Shown in pieces: positions 1-5,599 of a stretch of DNA of 5,599 nt (positions within the stretch are counted from its first letter, which is position 1; the number at the start of each line of letters is the position of its first letter). The translations under genes were made by a program, and so were the position numbers. The notes below the pieces were generated by a model. That model was not told the origin of the DNA. It saw nothing but the letters and a program-made list of their open reading frames with translations, and ran no database searches. The DNA lies in the NCBI GenBank assembly GCA_035938215.1, contig DASZHC010000249.1, forward strand, positions 1 to 5,599, given 5' to 3'. Source of the DNA: DASZHC01 sp035938215 (GTDB lineage: Bacteria > Verrucomicrobiota > Verrucomicrobiia > Chthoniobacterales > JAFAMB01).

Positions 1-45
1 ATAAACCAGCATGAACAGACAAGTGAACCCTCCAATTACCGCCAT
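1..45 (-). CDS. possible 5' end of a truncated gene with a hydrophobic N-terminus
   Basis: On the minus strand an ATG at 45-43 opens a frame that stays open to the window edge. It would encode MAVIGGFTCLFMLVY, a hydrophobic stretch like the start of a signal peptide or membrane helix. A TAA lies in frame a few codons upstream, so this ATG is the first available start. There is no Shine-Dalgarno sequence before it; a GGAGGG lies inside the frame, so a later start is possible. Fifteen codons are too few to identify a family, and the frame could be open by chance. If real, the gene runs in the same direction as the methyltransferase gene, whose stop is about 200 bp upstream. Confidence 0.22.
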   Translation of the reverse strand, partial: MAVIGGFTCLFMLVY

Positions 46-246
46 ATTTTATTAGACTATTTGTGGCGGCGGCAATCTTGCCAAAGCCAGTTCGGCTTGC
101 ATCGCAGGCAAATTAACACTCGCCTAAAAATGTCTGCTCCAAGGGGTCGGCCGGCAATGGCGTCCATCCCCGTTGGTTGGCGATGTAAGCAGTCTGTACA
201 ACGAAGGCCGTTCCACCCTTTCTTACCCGGGCAGTCGAGACCTCGG

Positions 247-1443
247 CTACCCCGCTTTTCTCGTCAAAGGCCGCAGTCCGAGGGCTTGTCTCGGTTCACT
301 GGCATACTTGAAACCGTTCGGCGCTTGGAGTTCGGCGCTCGTGGCAAGAAGCAAATACTTGAATGCCATACCCATGTTCGCGGGATGCATCAACGTCTTC
401 AATTTTCGCGCAAACTGTTGCTGGTAAGGTTGCAAGCCGGAAAGGCCGCTTTCCCGTTCGATTTGCCTAAGGTACGACTCCGTGGCGCCTACCATGAAAT
501 GGTGCTGATCGGTGTATCCAGTGACGTGCAATCCGGCACGCTCGGCCGATTCTGCAAGAGAAGTAAAGTCGGCGTGGGCAGTAATGTCTTTGCTGCCTGG
601 ATCTTCAAGAGGATTGAAACTCCGCCGATGCCGTGAGTAGCAGGCGAGCGTTCCTCCCGTCCTGTCCGGTTTATAGTATTCGTCACGGGGGTATCCGTAG
701 TCGACGGTGAGTACAAATCCGTTCTGCAACCTCGAACTAATTTCGCTGATCCACCGAAGCCCGCTTAAGTTGATTTCCGTCCTGTACGGTGTGTTGACAG
801 GAACAGGCAACTTCTTCAAGGCGTCCGCCAATCCAGACGATAGAATCGGCGAACTGACGAACGCAAAGGCCTTTTCGGAACACGTTACGTAAAGTTCGTA
901 CCAGCGATTCTCCCTATACTCCAGGAGGTGTACAGGCATTGCGTCCACTAATTCATTCGAAATAAAAACCCCGTTGATCCCTTTGAGATCGGCGACGTTG
1001 GCTACCCAACGGATTTTTCCAGGAAAGCGATTTTCAAGGCGCCTTTGCTGCTCTGTCTGCTTCGAGCCGATAGGTTCAACAATCACGTAGGTGAATTCGA
1101 TGGCAGGGTCGGGCGGATTTTTCATCGTACAGAGAATATCCACGGCAAGTTGTCCATCCTCGGCACCCTGTTCGATGATGCTGAAATCCCCTGGTTTGCC
1201 CAGGGCGCTCCACATCTCAACGATCTGCGCTGCGAGAATCTGTCCGAATGTTTTCCCTGTGCTGACGTTTGTGTCGAAATCGCCCGCTCTTCCAATGCGT
1301 GTTTGCGGCGTGCTGTAATATCCGTGCTGTCTGTGATAAAGCGCCTGCTCCATGAACCATGAGAATGGGACGGGACCGGTACTTAAAATGTGTTCGCGAA
1401 TGAAGGAGACAAGTGGAGAGAAACCGAGCGAAGAGCGCTTCAT
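247..1443 (-). CDS. SAM-dependent methyltransferase, MidA/NDUFAF7 family
   Basis: This is a class I methyltransferase of the MidA/NDUFAF7 family (COG1565). Residue numbers are from the ATG at 1443 (398 aa). The N-terminal family block GPVPFSWFMEQALYHRQHGYY lies at about 23-43, then GDFDTNVSTGKTFG at about 54-67. The SAM-binding loop follows as IIEQGAEDGQLA (89-100; E91, G93, G97). SNELVDAMPVHLLEY (162-176) and VDYGYP (247-252) are hallmark family segments, and DITAHADF (286-293) matches the family's TAHxDF block. In mitochondria the homologue symmetrically dimethylates an arginine of the complex I subunit NDUFS2; bacterial substrates are mostly unknown, so the target here is open. The frame extends to a TTG at 1500, but the ATG at 1443 sits about 20 residues before the conserved block, as in typical members, and is preferred. 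No good Shine-Dalgarno sequence precedes either start. There is no signal peptide, so the protein should be cytoplasmic. A tail of about 25 residues follows the usual FKYLLL ending. Confidence 0.9.
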   Translation of the reverse strand: MKRSSLGFSPLVSFIREHILSTGPVPFSWFMEQALYHRQHGYYSTPQTRIGRAGDFDTNVSTGKTFGQILAAQIVEMWSALGKPGDFSIIEQGAEDGQLAVDILCTMKNPPDPAIEFTYVIVEPIGSKQTEQQRRLENRFPGKIRWVANVADLKGINGVFISNELVDAMPVHLLEYRENRWYELYVTCSEKAFAFVSSPILSSGLADALKKLPVPVNTPYRTEINLSGLRWISEISSRLQNGFVLTVDYGYPRDEYYKPDRTGGTLACYSRHRRSFNPLEDPGSKDITAHADFTSLAESAERAGLHVTGYTDQHHFMVGATESYLRQIERESGLSGLQPYQQQFARKLKTLMHPANMGMAFKYLLLATSAELQAPNGFKYASEPRQALGLRPLTRKAG

Positions 1444-1511
1444 CGAACGAAATCGGAGGTATACGAACCTGAGAGATCTACCAAGATAGTCAATTTTCAA
1501 AATATTCGGTA

Positions 1512-1540
1512 TTGCGGAGCTTTTTCGGTATCCTTAAAAT
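1512..1540 (+). promoter_or_regulatory. candidate sigma70-type promoter for the penicillin-binding protein gene
   Basis: TTGCGG (1512-1517) and TAAAAT (1535-1540) are separated by exactly 17 nt, and the -10 box matches the consensus at five of six bases. Transcription would begin near 1547, about 45 nt before the ATG at 1593. The box lies between divergently transcribed genes, where a promoter is expected. The -35 match is only three of six, so this is a plausible but unproven site. I found no comparably good promoter facing the methyltransferase gene. Confidence 0.4.
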
Positions 1541-1592
1541 TTTCATTTGCTCAGGTCGTAACCTCGTGAAAGCAGTTGAAGCTGCCGAGCAT

Positions 1593-4079
1593 ATGATGAG
1601 TGAACCAATTCGTCGTCCACCTTTTTTCCTACGGCCGTGGTTCACGGTCCCGGCGATTGTCCTGATCGTTTTGATTGGGATAGGAGTTTGGCTGGGACTC
1701 GGATTTATCCGCAGATACGAAGCGAAGGCCGCTGAGTTTGATCTGGGAAAATTGGAATCGGTCGAGTCTGCCAGCGTCGTTTACGATCGCTACGGAAAAG
1801 AGTTCGGTAAAATTTTTATCCAGAATCGCGAGCAGGTGTCCCTCGACCAGATTTCACCCTACCTGGTGGATGCGGTGGTGGCAGCCGAAGATAACCGGTT
1901 CTACGAACACAGCGGGGTGGATCTTTTTGGGATCTTTCGTGCGATGCTAAAGAACACGCAAGCCGGGCGGATTCGACAAGGGGCAAGCACTGTCACGCAA
2001 CAATTGGCAAGGAACGTGTTCGATCTTCGAGATCGCACCTACGATCGCAAAATACTCGAGGTATTTCTTGCGATGCGCATCGAGCGTACGATGCCAAAAA
2101 CCAAGATCATGGAGCTGTATCTGAACCGGGTCTACCTTGGGGGCGGACTGTACGGCGCACAAGCTGCTGCCAAAGGTTATTTTGGCAAACCGGCTAAGGA
2201 TCTCGCCGTCGGAGAGGCTGCGATGTTGGCGGCTCTTTTAAAGAGTCCTAACAATCTTTCGCCTTGGCACAATCTCGAGGCTGCCACGCAGGAGAGGGAC
2301 TTTGTCCTTACTCGGATGGTCGAGGAGCACAAGATCACACAAGAAGTCGCTGAGGCTGCAAAGCGGGAACCGCTGATGGTTCTGCCCAAAACGGGAGTTG
2401 TATCCCAGTCTTATGCAATAGATCTGATACATCAGCAGGTACAGGGGAACGTCGGTCTTGAGTCGATTGAAAGCCAGGGATATCGCATCTATACAACTCT
2501 GGATCCGGTGTTGCAGAGAACGGCGGAGGACTCCCTTCGCAGGGAGTTGAGCAAGGTCGAGGCTCAGCCAGACTATCAGCATCAGAAATATGCGGATTAC
2601 ACGAGCTTCCTGAAAAACTGGAAGAGCACTCATGCCGGCCCGGGATCGCCCCCCCTTCCCGAATATTTGCAGGGCGCTGTCGTGGTTGTAGACAATAGGA
2701 CAGGTGGGATTATGGCTTTGGTCGGTGGGCGTGATTTCGCCCAGAGCGAATACGATCGCGTGCTTCAGTCGAAGCGACCACCGGGATCGGCGTTTATCCC
2801 TCTGGTTTTTAGCGCTGCATTAGCAAAGGGGGTATTTCCAGGCTCTCTATTCGAGGACATGCCGCTCGATAATCGGCAGGTAATGATTGGCGGTACGACG
2901 GGAATTCTGGGTGAATGGGGAGTCGAGCGGCCGGATAATCGATATGAGGGTGCGGTGCCGATGCGCCGGATTTTGGCTCTCTCGAAGAACGCCGCAACAG
3001 TTCGCGTGGGCGTGGAAGCCGGATTGGACAGCGTTCTGCAGCTCGCAAAAAAGGCGGGAATTCAAGACGATTTGCGACCTTACCCGGCGACTTTTCTGGG
3101 AAGCAGCGAAGTTACGTTGGGGGATCTTGTCACATCGTACACTATGTTTCCTGGGAACGGCTCGCGACCTGAGCATTTGATGCTTGTGACGAGAATTGAA
3201 ACCCAGGACGGAAGAGAAATCTATCGTGCCGAACCCAAACGCGTTCCTGTGATTGAGCCCGGAGTAGCGTTTGAGATGCATTCATTCTTAACAGAAGTCA
3301 TCCAGACCGGGACGGCTTCCAACGCGAGGCAACAATTTGGTCTGCAACAATTCCCGGTAGCCGGCAAAACCGGTACGTCATATAATTTCACTGATCTCTG
3401 GTTTGTCGGCTATGACAGTGCGATTACATGTGGAGTGTGGGCCGGATTCGATAAACCGCAGACGATTTTCCGCGGAGCTTTTTCAAATCAGATCGTTTTA
3501 CCTATTTGGACGGACATCATGAATGCGTCTTTCGCGAATCAGCCTCCGCGGGAACTAGGGCGACCGATTGATTTGAAGCGAGTTGAGGTCTGCCTGGATA
3601 CGGGCCTTCCCGCGTCGCCGAAGTGCATGCTCAGTACGGTAGCTGACCCCTGGACGCCGTCGCGCAAAGGAACTTTTTTCGAATTTTCTACGGCCAAACA
3701 ATTGCCGAAGGAGACCTGTTGGTTGCATGGCGACGATACCAGGTCTTTTGTTCATAACCTACGCACTCAGGATGTTCCCAGAGCAACGAGTGCGAAGGAT
3801 TCTGCTCAGGTCACTCCTGTTTTGATCCGCGAGGCGACAGTACTTGGAGAAGATCCCTACCAATCTGTGAAGCCCAAGCAAAAAGAACCAGAACAGTTGG
3901 CCCAATCCGGTAAGCCGAGCTGGACGCCGGCTCCGCGCGCCCTTCCCGTGGATAAGCCTCCGACGGAAGTTCGGCGAGCCGAGCCGGTCGGCCCCCTTGA
4001 TCGCCAGCAGCAACCGCCCCCCTTGGATTTACCGACTCCACCCCCTGTGGACCTGAACGACGATCCGACAGATCTCTAG
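1593..4079 (+). CDS. class A penicillin-binding protein (PBP1A-like) with degenerate transpeptidase SxxK motif
   Basis: This is an inner-membrane, periplasm-facing peptidoglycan synthase of the bifunctional class A PBP family. Numbering is from the ATG at 1593 (828 aa). A short basic, proline-rich cytoplasmic N-terminus is followed by one membrane helix (about 16-38). The GT51 glycosyltransferase domain has AEDNRFYEHSG (98-108, catalytic Glu99), RQGASTVTQQLARN (128-141), RKILEVFLAMRIE (152-164) and IMELYLNRVYLG (172-183), so lipid II polymerisation should work. The transpeptidase domain begins near LQGAVVVVDNRTGGIMALVGG (359-379). It has SKN (464-466, SxN motif) and KTGTS (592-596). At the active-site position the motif is S399-A-F-I402 within PPGSAFIP, so the SxxK lysine is isoleucine. 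Cysteines at about 667, 678 and 709 lie in the usual post-domain segment. The tail (about 755-828) is rich in proline, charged and probably disordered. The frame continues upstream to a TTG at 1512, but that start lies inside the candidate promoter; GTG at 1566 is another option. No strong Shine-Dalgarno sequence decides the start. Confidence 0.93.
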   Translation: MMSEPIRRPPFFLRPWFTVPAIVLIVLIGIGVWLGLGFIRRYEAKAAEFDLGKLESVESASVVYDRYGKEFGKIFIQNREQVSLDQISPYLVDAVVAAEDNRFYEHSGVDLFGIFRAMLKNTQAGRIRQGASTVTQQLARNVFDLRDRTYDRKILEVFLAMRIERTMPKTKIMELYLNRVYLGGGLYGAQAAAKGYFGKPAKDLAVGEAAMLAALLKSPNNLSPWHNLEAATQERDFVLTRMVEEHKITQEVAEAAKREPLMVLPKTGVVSQSYAIDLIHQQVQGNVGLESIESQGYRIYTTLDPVLQRTAEDSLRRELSKVEAQPDYQHQKYADYTSFLKNWKSTHAGPGSPPLPEYLQGAVVVVDNRTGGIMALVGGRDFAQSEYDRVLQSKRPPGSAFIPLVFSAALAKGVFPGSLFEDMPLDNRQVMIGGTTGILGEWGVERPDNRYEGAVPMRRILALSKNAATVRVGVEAGLDSVLQLAKKAGIQDDLRPYPATFLGSSEVTLGDLVTSYTMFPGNGSRPEHLMLVTRIETQDGREIYRAEPKRVPVIEPGVAFEMHSFLTEVIQTGTASNARQQFGLQQFPVAGKTGTSYNFTDLWFVGYDSAITCGVWAGFDKPQTIFRGAFSNQIVLPIWTDIMNASFANQPPRELGRPIDLKRVEVCLDTGLPASPKCMLSTVADPWTPSRKGTFFEFSTAKQLPKETCWLHGDDTRSFVHNLRTQDVPRATSAKDSAQVTPVLIREATVLGEDPYQSVKPKQKEPEQLAQSGKPSWTPAPRALPVDKPPTEVRRAEPVGPLDRQQQPPPLDLPTPPPVDLNDDPTDL

Positions 4080-4123
4080 TCCTGAAAAGTCGCGGGCTTA
4101 GGCGCTCGCGAGAGTTTCGTGCT

Positions 4124-4204
4124 TTGGAGCCATTCAGGAGGCGCGTCAGCAGCGTGGTGGAGCCCGAACCGCGCGAAGGAACTCAACCGAGGCTAAACCA
4201 ATGA
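4124..4204 (+). other. possible short upstream ORF overlapping the lactonase start (ATGA)
   Basis: An AGGAGG at 4136-4141, a near-perfect Shine-Dalgarno sequence, has no annotated start at normal spacing. The next starts are GTG codons at 4154 and 4157, 12 and 15 nt downstream. That frame encodes about 16 residues (VVEPEPREGTQPRLNQ) and ends in TGA at 4202-4204, overlapping the lactonase ATG as ATGA. The frame also reaches back to a TTG at 4124. The layout resembles a translationally coupled leader, but the spacing is long and the peptide is unremarkable, so chance is likely. This and the rest of the 4080-4200 gap show no convincing terminator, only a weak 5-bp inverted repeat (TCGCG/CGCGA). 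Confidence 0.18.
4189..4192 (+). promoter_or_regulatory. ribosome binding site for the lactonase gene
   Basis: GAGG lies 8 nt before the ATG at 4201. This spacing supports that start over the in-frame ATG three codons later at 4210. Confidence 0.5.
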
Positions 4205-5124
4205 TCCGGATGTCCGGCATAAAGAACGAATTTGAAATTCACGATAAACGATTTCTTTATCTGATTCTCGGAAACACTTGGGTCGAAAGGCTTTACACCG
4301 GATCGCTTTGGGCGGAAGGGCCGGTGTACTTTGCGGATGGAGATTATCTGCTTTGGAGCGATATTCCAAACAACCGAATGCTTAGATGGGCCGGCGGCCA
4401 CGCGAGCGTCTACCGGGATTTTTCCAACCATAGCAATGGCAATACGAGGGATCGCCAAGGACGCCTCATTACCTGTGAACATGGTGGCAGGCGATTAACT
4501 CGCACAGAGCCTGACGGCGCGATTACCGTGTTGGTCGATCAGTTTCAAGGGAAGAAGTTAAATTCCCCAAATGACGTAGTGGTGAAGTCGGACGGAACCA
4601 TTTGGTTTACCGATCCCCCCTACGGCATTTTAAGCGACTATGAGGGGAAGGCAGCCGAAAGCGAATATGGCGGGGCACACGTTTTCCGTTTCGATCCGGC
4701 AACCGGCCTCCTCGAAGTAATTGCCGATGACTTCAACAAACCGAATGGAATTGCCTTCTCTCCAGACGAGAAGACCCTTTATATCGTCGACACAGGCTTT
4801 TCACACGCACACGAAGGCGAACACCATATTCGCACCTTCTCGGTGGCCCGGGAAGACCGGGTGAAGGGCGGCTCAGTATTCGCCGAGATTTCCCCAGGCT
4901 CGGCCGATGGTCTTCGCGTTGATATCCAAGGCAACGTTTGGACCAGTGCCGGAGACGGTATCCATTGCTACACTCCTGACGGATGTTTGCTTGGGAAGAT
5001 CTTGGTTCCGGAGACCGTGTCCAATCTAACGTTTGGGGGCCCGAAGCGAAATCGGCTTTTCATCACAGCAACCACCTCCCTTTATGCTGTGTATGTTGGA
5101 GTGACCGGCGCACAAAGGCCCTGA
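4201..5124 (+). CDS. SMP-30/gluconolactonase/LRE family lactonase
   Basis: This 307-aa protein is a six-bladed beta-propeller of the SMP-30/gluconolactonase family, which hydrolyses sugar lactones such as glucono-1,5-lactone to the free acid using one divalent metal. The expected metal ligands are visible: Glu39 in WAEGPVY, Asn182 in KPNGIAFSPDE and Asp236 in SADGLRVD. Asn124 in LNSPNDVVV is the usual active-site asparagine. Other family blocks are LLWSDIPNNRMLRW (50-63), RDRQGRLITCEHGGRR (83-98), GTIWFTDPPYG (132-142) and the C-terminal RLFITATTSLYAVYV, so the protein is complete. It has no signal peptide and should be cytoplasmic. A GAGG supports the ATG at 4201; the ATG at 4210 would remove only three residues. 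The true substrate cannot be read from sequence, and a related lactone or phosphate-ester substrate is possible. It lies 121 bp downstream of the penicillin-binding protein gene on the same strand, with no evident functional link. Confidence 0.92.
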   Translation: MIRMSGIKNEFEIHDKRFLYLILGNTWVERLYTGSLWAEGPVYFADGDYLLWSDIPNNRMLRWAGGHASVYRDFSNHSNGNTRDRQGRLITCEHGGRRLTRTEPDGAITVLVDQFQGKKLNSPNDVVVKSDGTIWFTDPPYGILSDYEGKAAESEYGGAHVFRFDPATGLLEVIADDFNKPNGIAFSPDEKTLYIVDTGFSHAHEGEHHIRTFSVAREDRVKGGSVFAEISPGSADGLRVDIQGNVWTSAGDGIHCYTPDGCLLGKILVPETVSNLTFGGPKRNRLFITATTSLYAVYVGVTGAQRP

Positions 5125-5173
5125 GGGGGGACATGGACGGAAATCACTTTTGATTAGGAGCATTTGGGCCTCG

Positions 5174-5278
5174 CGCAAAGGTACACCGAGGCACGCGAAG
5201 GATAACTTTGGCGACGAACACTTTAAGAGAAACTTTAAATTAAAGCCATGCCTTTGCGTACCTCCGCGTACCTTTGCG
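5174..5278. repeat. imperfect inverted repeat, 28-bp arms of CGCAAAGG-type modules
   Basis: The left arm (5174-5201) and the reverse complement of the right arm (5251-5278) agree at 24 of 28 positions, including the first 11 (CGCAAAGGTAC). The right arm is itself three near-identical 10-bp units: CCTTTGCGTA, CCTCCGCGTA and CCTTTGCGTG. The 49-bp spacer contains CTTTAAATTAAAG (5233-5245), a perfect palindrome around a central A. From memory, similar CGCAAAGG/CCTTTGCG strings are dispersed in intergenic DNA of environmental bacteria; this was not searched. Confidence 0.8.
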
Positions 5279-5322
5279 TGATGTTTCGCCAAGATTCTCT
5301 CGAGCGGCGTGGGCCTACGTGC

Positions 5323-5343
5323 GGGCAGCTCGGAGATCTGCCC
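5323..5343. repeat. palindromic unit with CTCGGAGATC core, copy 1
   Basis: GGGCAG (5323-5328) pairs with CTGCCC (5338-5343) around a 9-nt loop. The 20-mer at 5325-5344 matches 5432-5451 at 18 of 20 positions. Immediately downstream, CCCC-T-ACCGGT-G-GGGG (5341-5356) is a second near-palindrome that overlaps the first. Confidence 0.65.
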
Positions 5344-5395
5344 CTACCGGTGGGGGGGACCTGTCCGGGAAGGCCGTTCGTTGAGGGCCATAGGA

Positions 5396-5450
5396 GGGCC
5401 GGATCTCCGAGGCGGCCGTTTCTCGGTGTGGGTAGCTCGGAGATCCGCCC
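5396..5450. repeat. long inverted repeat made from CTCGGAGATC-core copies 2 and 3
   Basis: GGATCTCCGAG (5401-5411) is the exact reverse complement of CTCGGAGATCC (5436-5446), with a 24-nt loop. The pairing extends outward through GGGC (5396-5399) with GCCC (5447-5450), leaving one bulged C at 5400. This gives a 15-bp stem. The right arm is a direct repeat of the unit at 5325-5344, and the left arm is an inverted copy. Confidence 0.75.
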
Positions 5451-5490
5451 CATAAGCGCTAACTTAACTTCCTTCCGGCTTAAACTGATT

Positions 5491-5504
5491 CCCCTCGTAA
5501 GGGG
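5491..5504. repeat. small hairpin CCCCT/AGGGG
   Basis: CCCCT (5491-5495) and AGGGG (5500-5504) flank a 4-nt loop (CGTA). The hairpin ends 2 nt before the next, longer one. Alone it could be chance. Confidence 0.4.
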
Positions 5505-5506
5505 GT

Positions 5507-5533
5507 GTGTAGCCCGAGATTTTCGGGCTACAC
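5507..5533. repeat. perfect 11-bp stem hairpin (GTGTAGCCCGA / TCGGGCTACAC)
   Basis: An uninterrupted 11-bp stem closes a 5-nt loop (GATTT). The following bases are CTCAGCCC, not a T-run, and on the opposite strand the hairpin is followed by ACCCCC. It therefore lacks the tail of an intrinsic terminator in either direction, though it could still act as a transcript-end stabiliser. Its sequence looks like a dispersed palindromic element rather than a gene-specific signal. Confidence 0.7.
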
Positions 5534-5599
5534 CTCAGCCCAGGCAGGCGGTTGGGTGAATAAAGGAAGCAGACCGAGCCGGGCGAGCAGAACGTTGAG

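Larger units (their letters stand above)
5125..5599. other. non-coding, repeat-rich intergenic region
   Basis: I see no credible gene in this stretch to the window edge. It contains a long inverted repeat of CGCAAAGG-type modules (5174-5278), a group of CTCGGAGATC-core palindromes (5323-5451) and two adjacent hairpins (5491-5533). An open frame from 5248 to 5559 reads through all of these elements and matches no family I recognise, so it is treated as an artefact. The last 65 bases after the hairpins show nothing I can name. No hairpin is followed by a U-rich tract on the plus strand, so I cannot point to a standard terminator for the lactonase gene. Confidence 0.75.

Noticed and set aside
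78..111. Nested inverted repeats TTGCC/GGCAA and AAGCC/GGCTT downstream of the methyltransferase gene
   Set aside because: The stems are only 5 bp each, unevenly spaced, and lack a T-run on the relevant strand, so this does not support a terminator.
133..308. Minus-strand frame running past the methyltransferase stop to a TAA, reading as plausible protein (e.g. GGTAFVVQTAYIANQRGW)
   Set aside because: It opens right after a TGA, has no useful ATG or GTG start, no Shine-Dalgarno sequence, and no family I recognise. A real gene would need a frameshift that I cannot demonstrate.
61..636. 191-codon plus-strand open frame
   Set aside because: It lies mostly antisense to the methyltransferase gene, whose family motifs are clear. 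Its translation is Arg/Gln-rich with no family pattern.
2021..2035. CGATCT/AGATCG hairpin inside the PBP gene
   Set aside because: It is a short stem within clear coding sequence; no regulatory role is indicated.
2168..2187. 7-bp hairpin TGCCAAA/TTTGGCA inside the PBP gene
   Set aside because: It falls on codons for the conserved GT51 segment KGYFGK, so the symmetry is best explained by coding constraint and chance.
2604..2615. SFLK string in the PBP as a replacement active-site SxxK
   Set aside because: It lies in the linker before the transpeptidase core and not in the PGSxFKP context; the aligned position is SAFI.
4095..4116. TCGCG/CGCGA inverted repeat after the PBP stop as a terminator
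   Set aside because: The stem is only 5 bp with a 12-nt loop and only TTT follows; it is too weak to call.
5248..5559. 103-codon plus-strand open frame after the lactonase gene
   Set aside because: It begins inside the CGCAAAGG inverted repeat and reads through all the palindromic elements. The encoded protein has no recognisable motif and the ATG has no Shine-Dalgarno sequence. Repeats of this type commonly yield such frames.

Overview
The window carries three complete protein genes and one structured non-coding region. The organism is a Gram-negative-type bacterium. The gene content and the repeat-rich intergenic DNA are compatible with Acidobacteriota or a similar environmental lineage, but this is an inference; there is no rRNA or other marker gene to fix the phylum.

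Layout. Positions 1-45 (minus strand) may hold the first 15 codons of a gene running off the left edge. Positions 46-246 hold no gene I can support. Positions 247-1443 (minus) encode a MidA/NDUFAF7-type SAM-dependent methyltransferase. A roughly 150-bp divergent intergenic stretch follows, with a plausible sigma70-type promoter reading right (TTGCGG, 17 nt, TAAAAT). Positions 1593-4079 (plus) encode a class A penicillin-binding protein: one membrane helix, a GT51 glycosyltransferase, a transpeptidase domain and a proline-rich tail. After 121 bp, positions 4201-5124 (plus) encode a cytoplasmic SMP-30/gluconolactonase-family lactonase. Positions 5125-5599 have no credible gene but are dense in inverted and direct repeats.

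Most notable points. First, the penicillin-binding protein has an intact glycosyltransferase and intact SxN and KTG motifs. However, the SxxK motif that should carry the nucleophile and its lysine reads S-A-F-I, so the lysine is replaced by isoleucine through two base changes. This predicts a peptidoglycan polymerase whose transpeptidase half is inactive or altered. Second, the tail of the window holds at least three unrelated families of hairpin-forming repeats within about 360 bp. They look like dispersed palindromic elements and produce a spurious long ORF. Third, a short ORF with a strong Shine-Dalgarno sequence ends in an ATGA overlap with the lactonase start.

The three main genes do not form an obvious pathway. 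The methyltransferase is divergent from the other two. The penicillin-binding protein and the lactonase share a strand but not a function, and nothing shows that they are co-transcribed.
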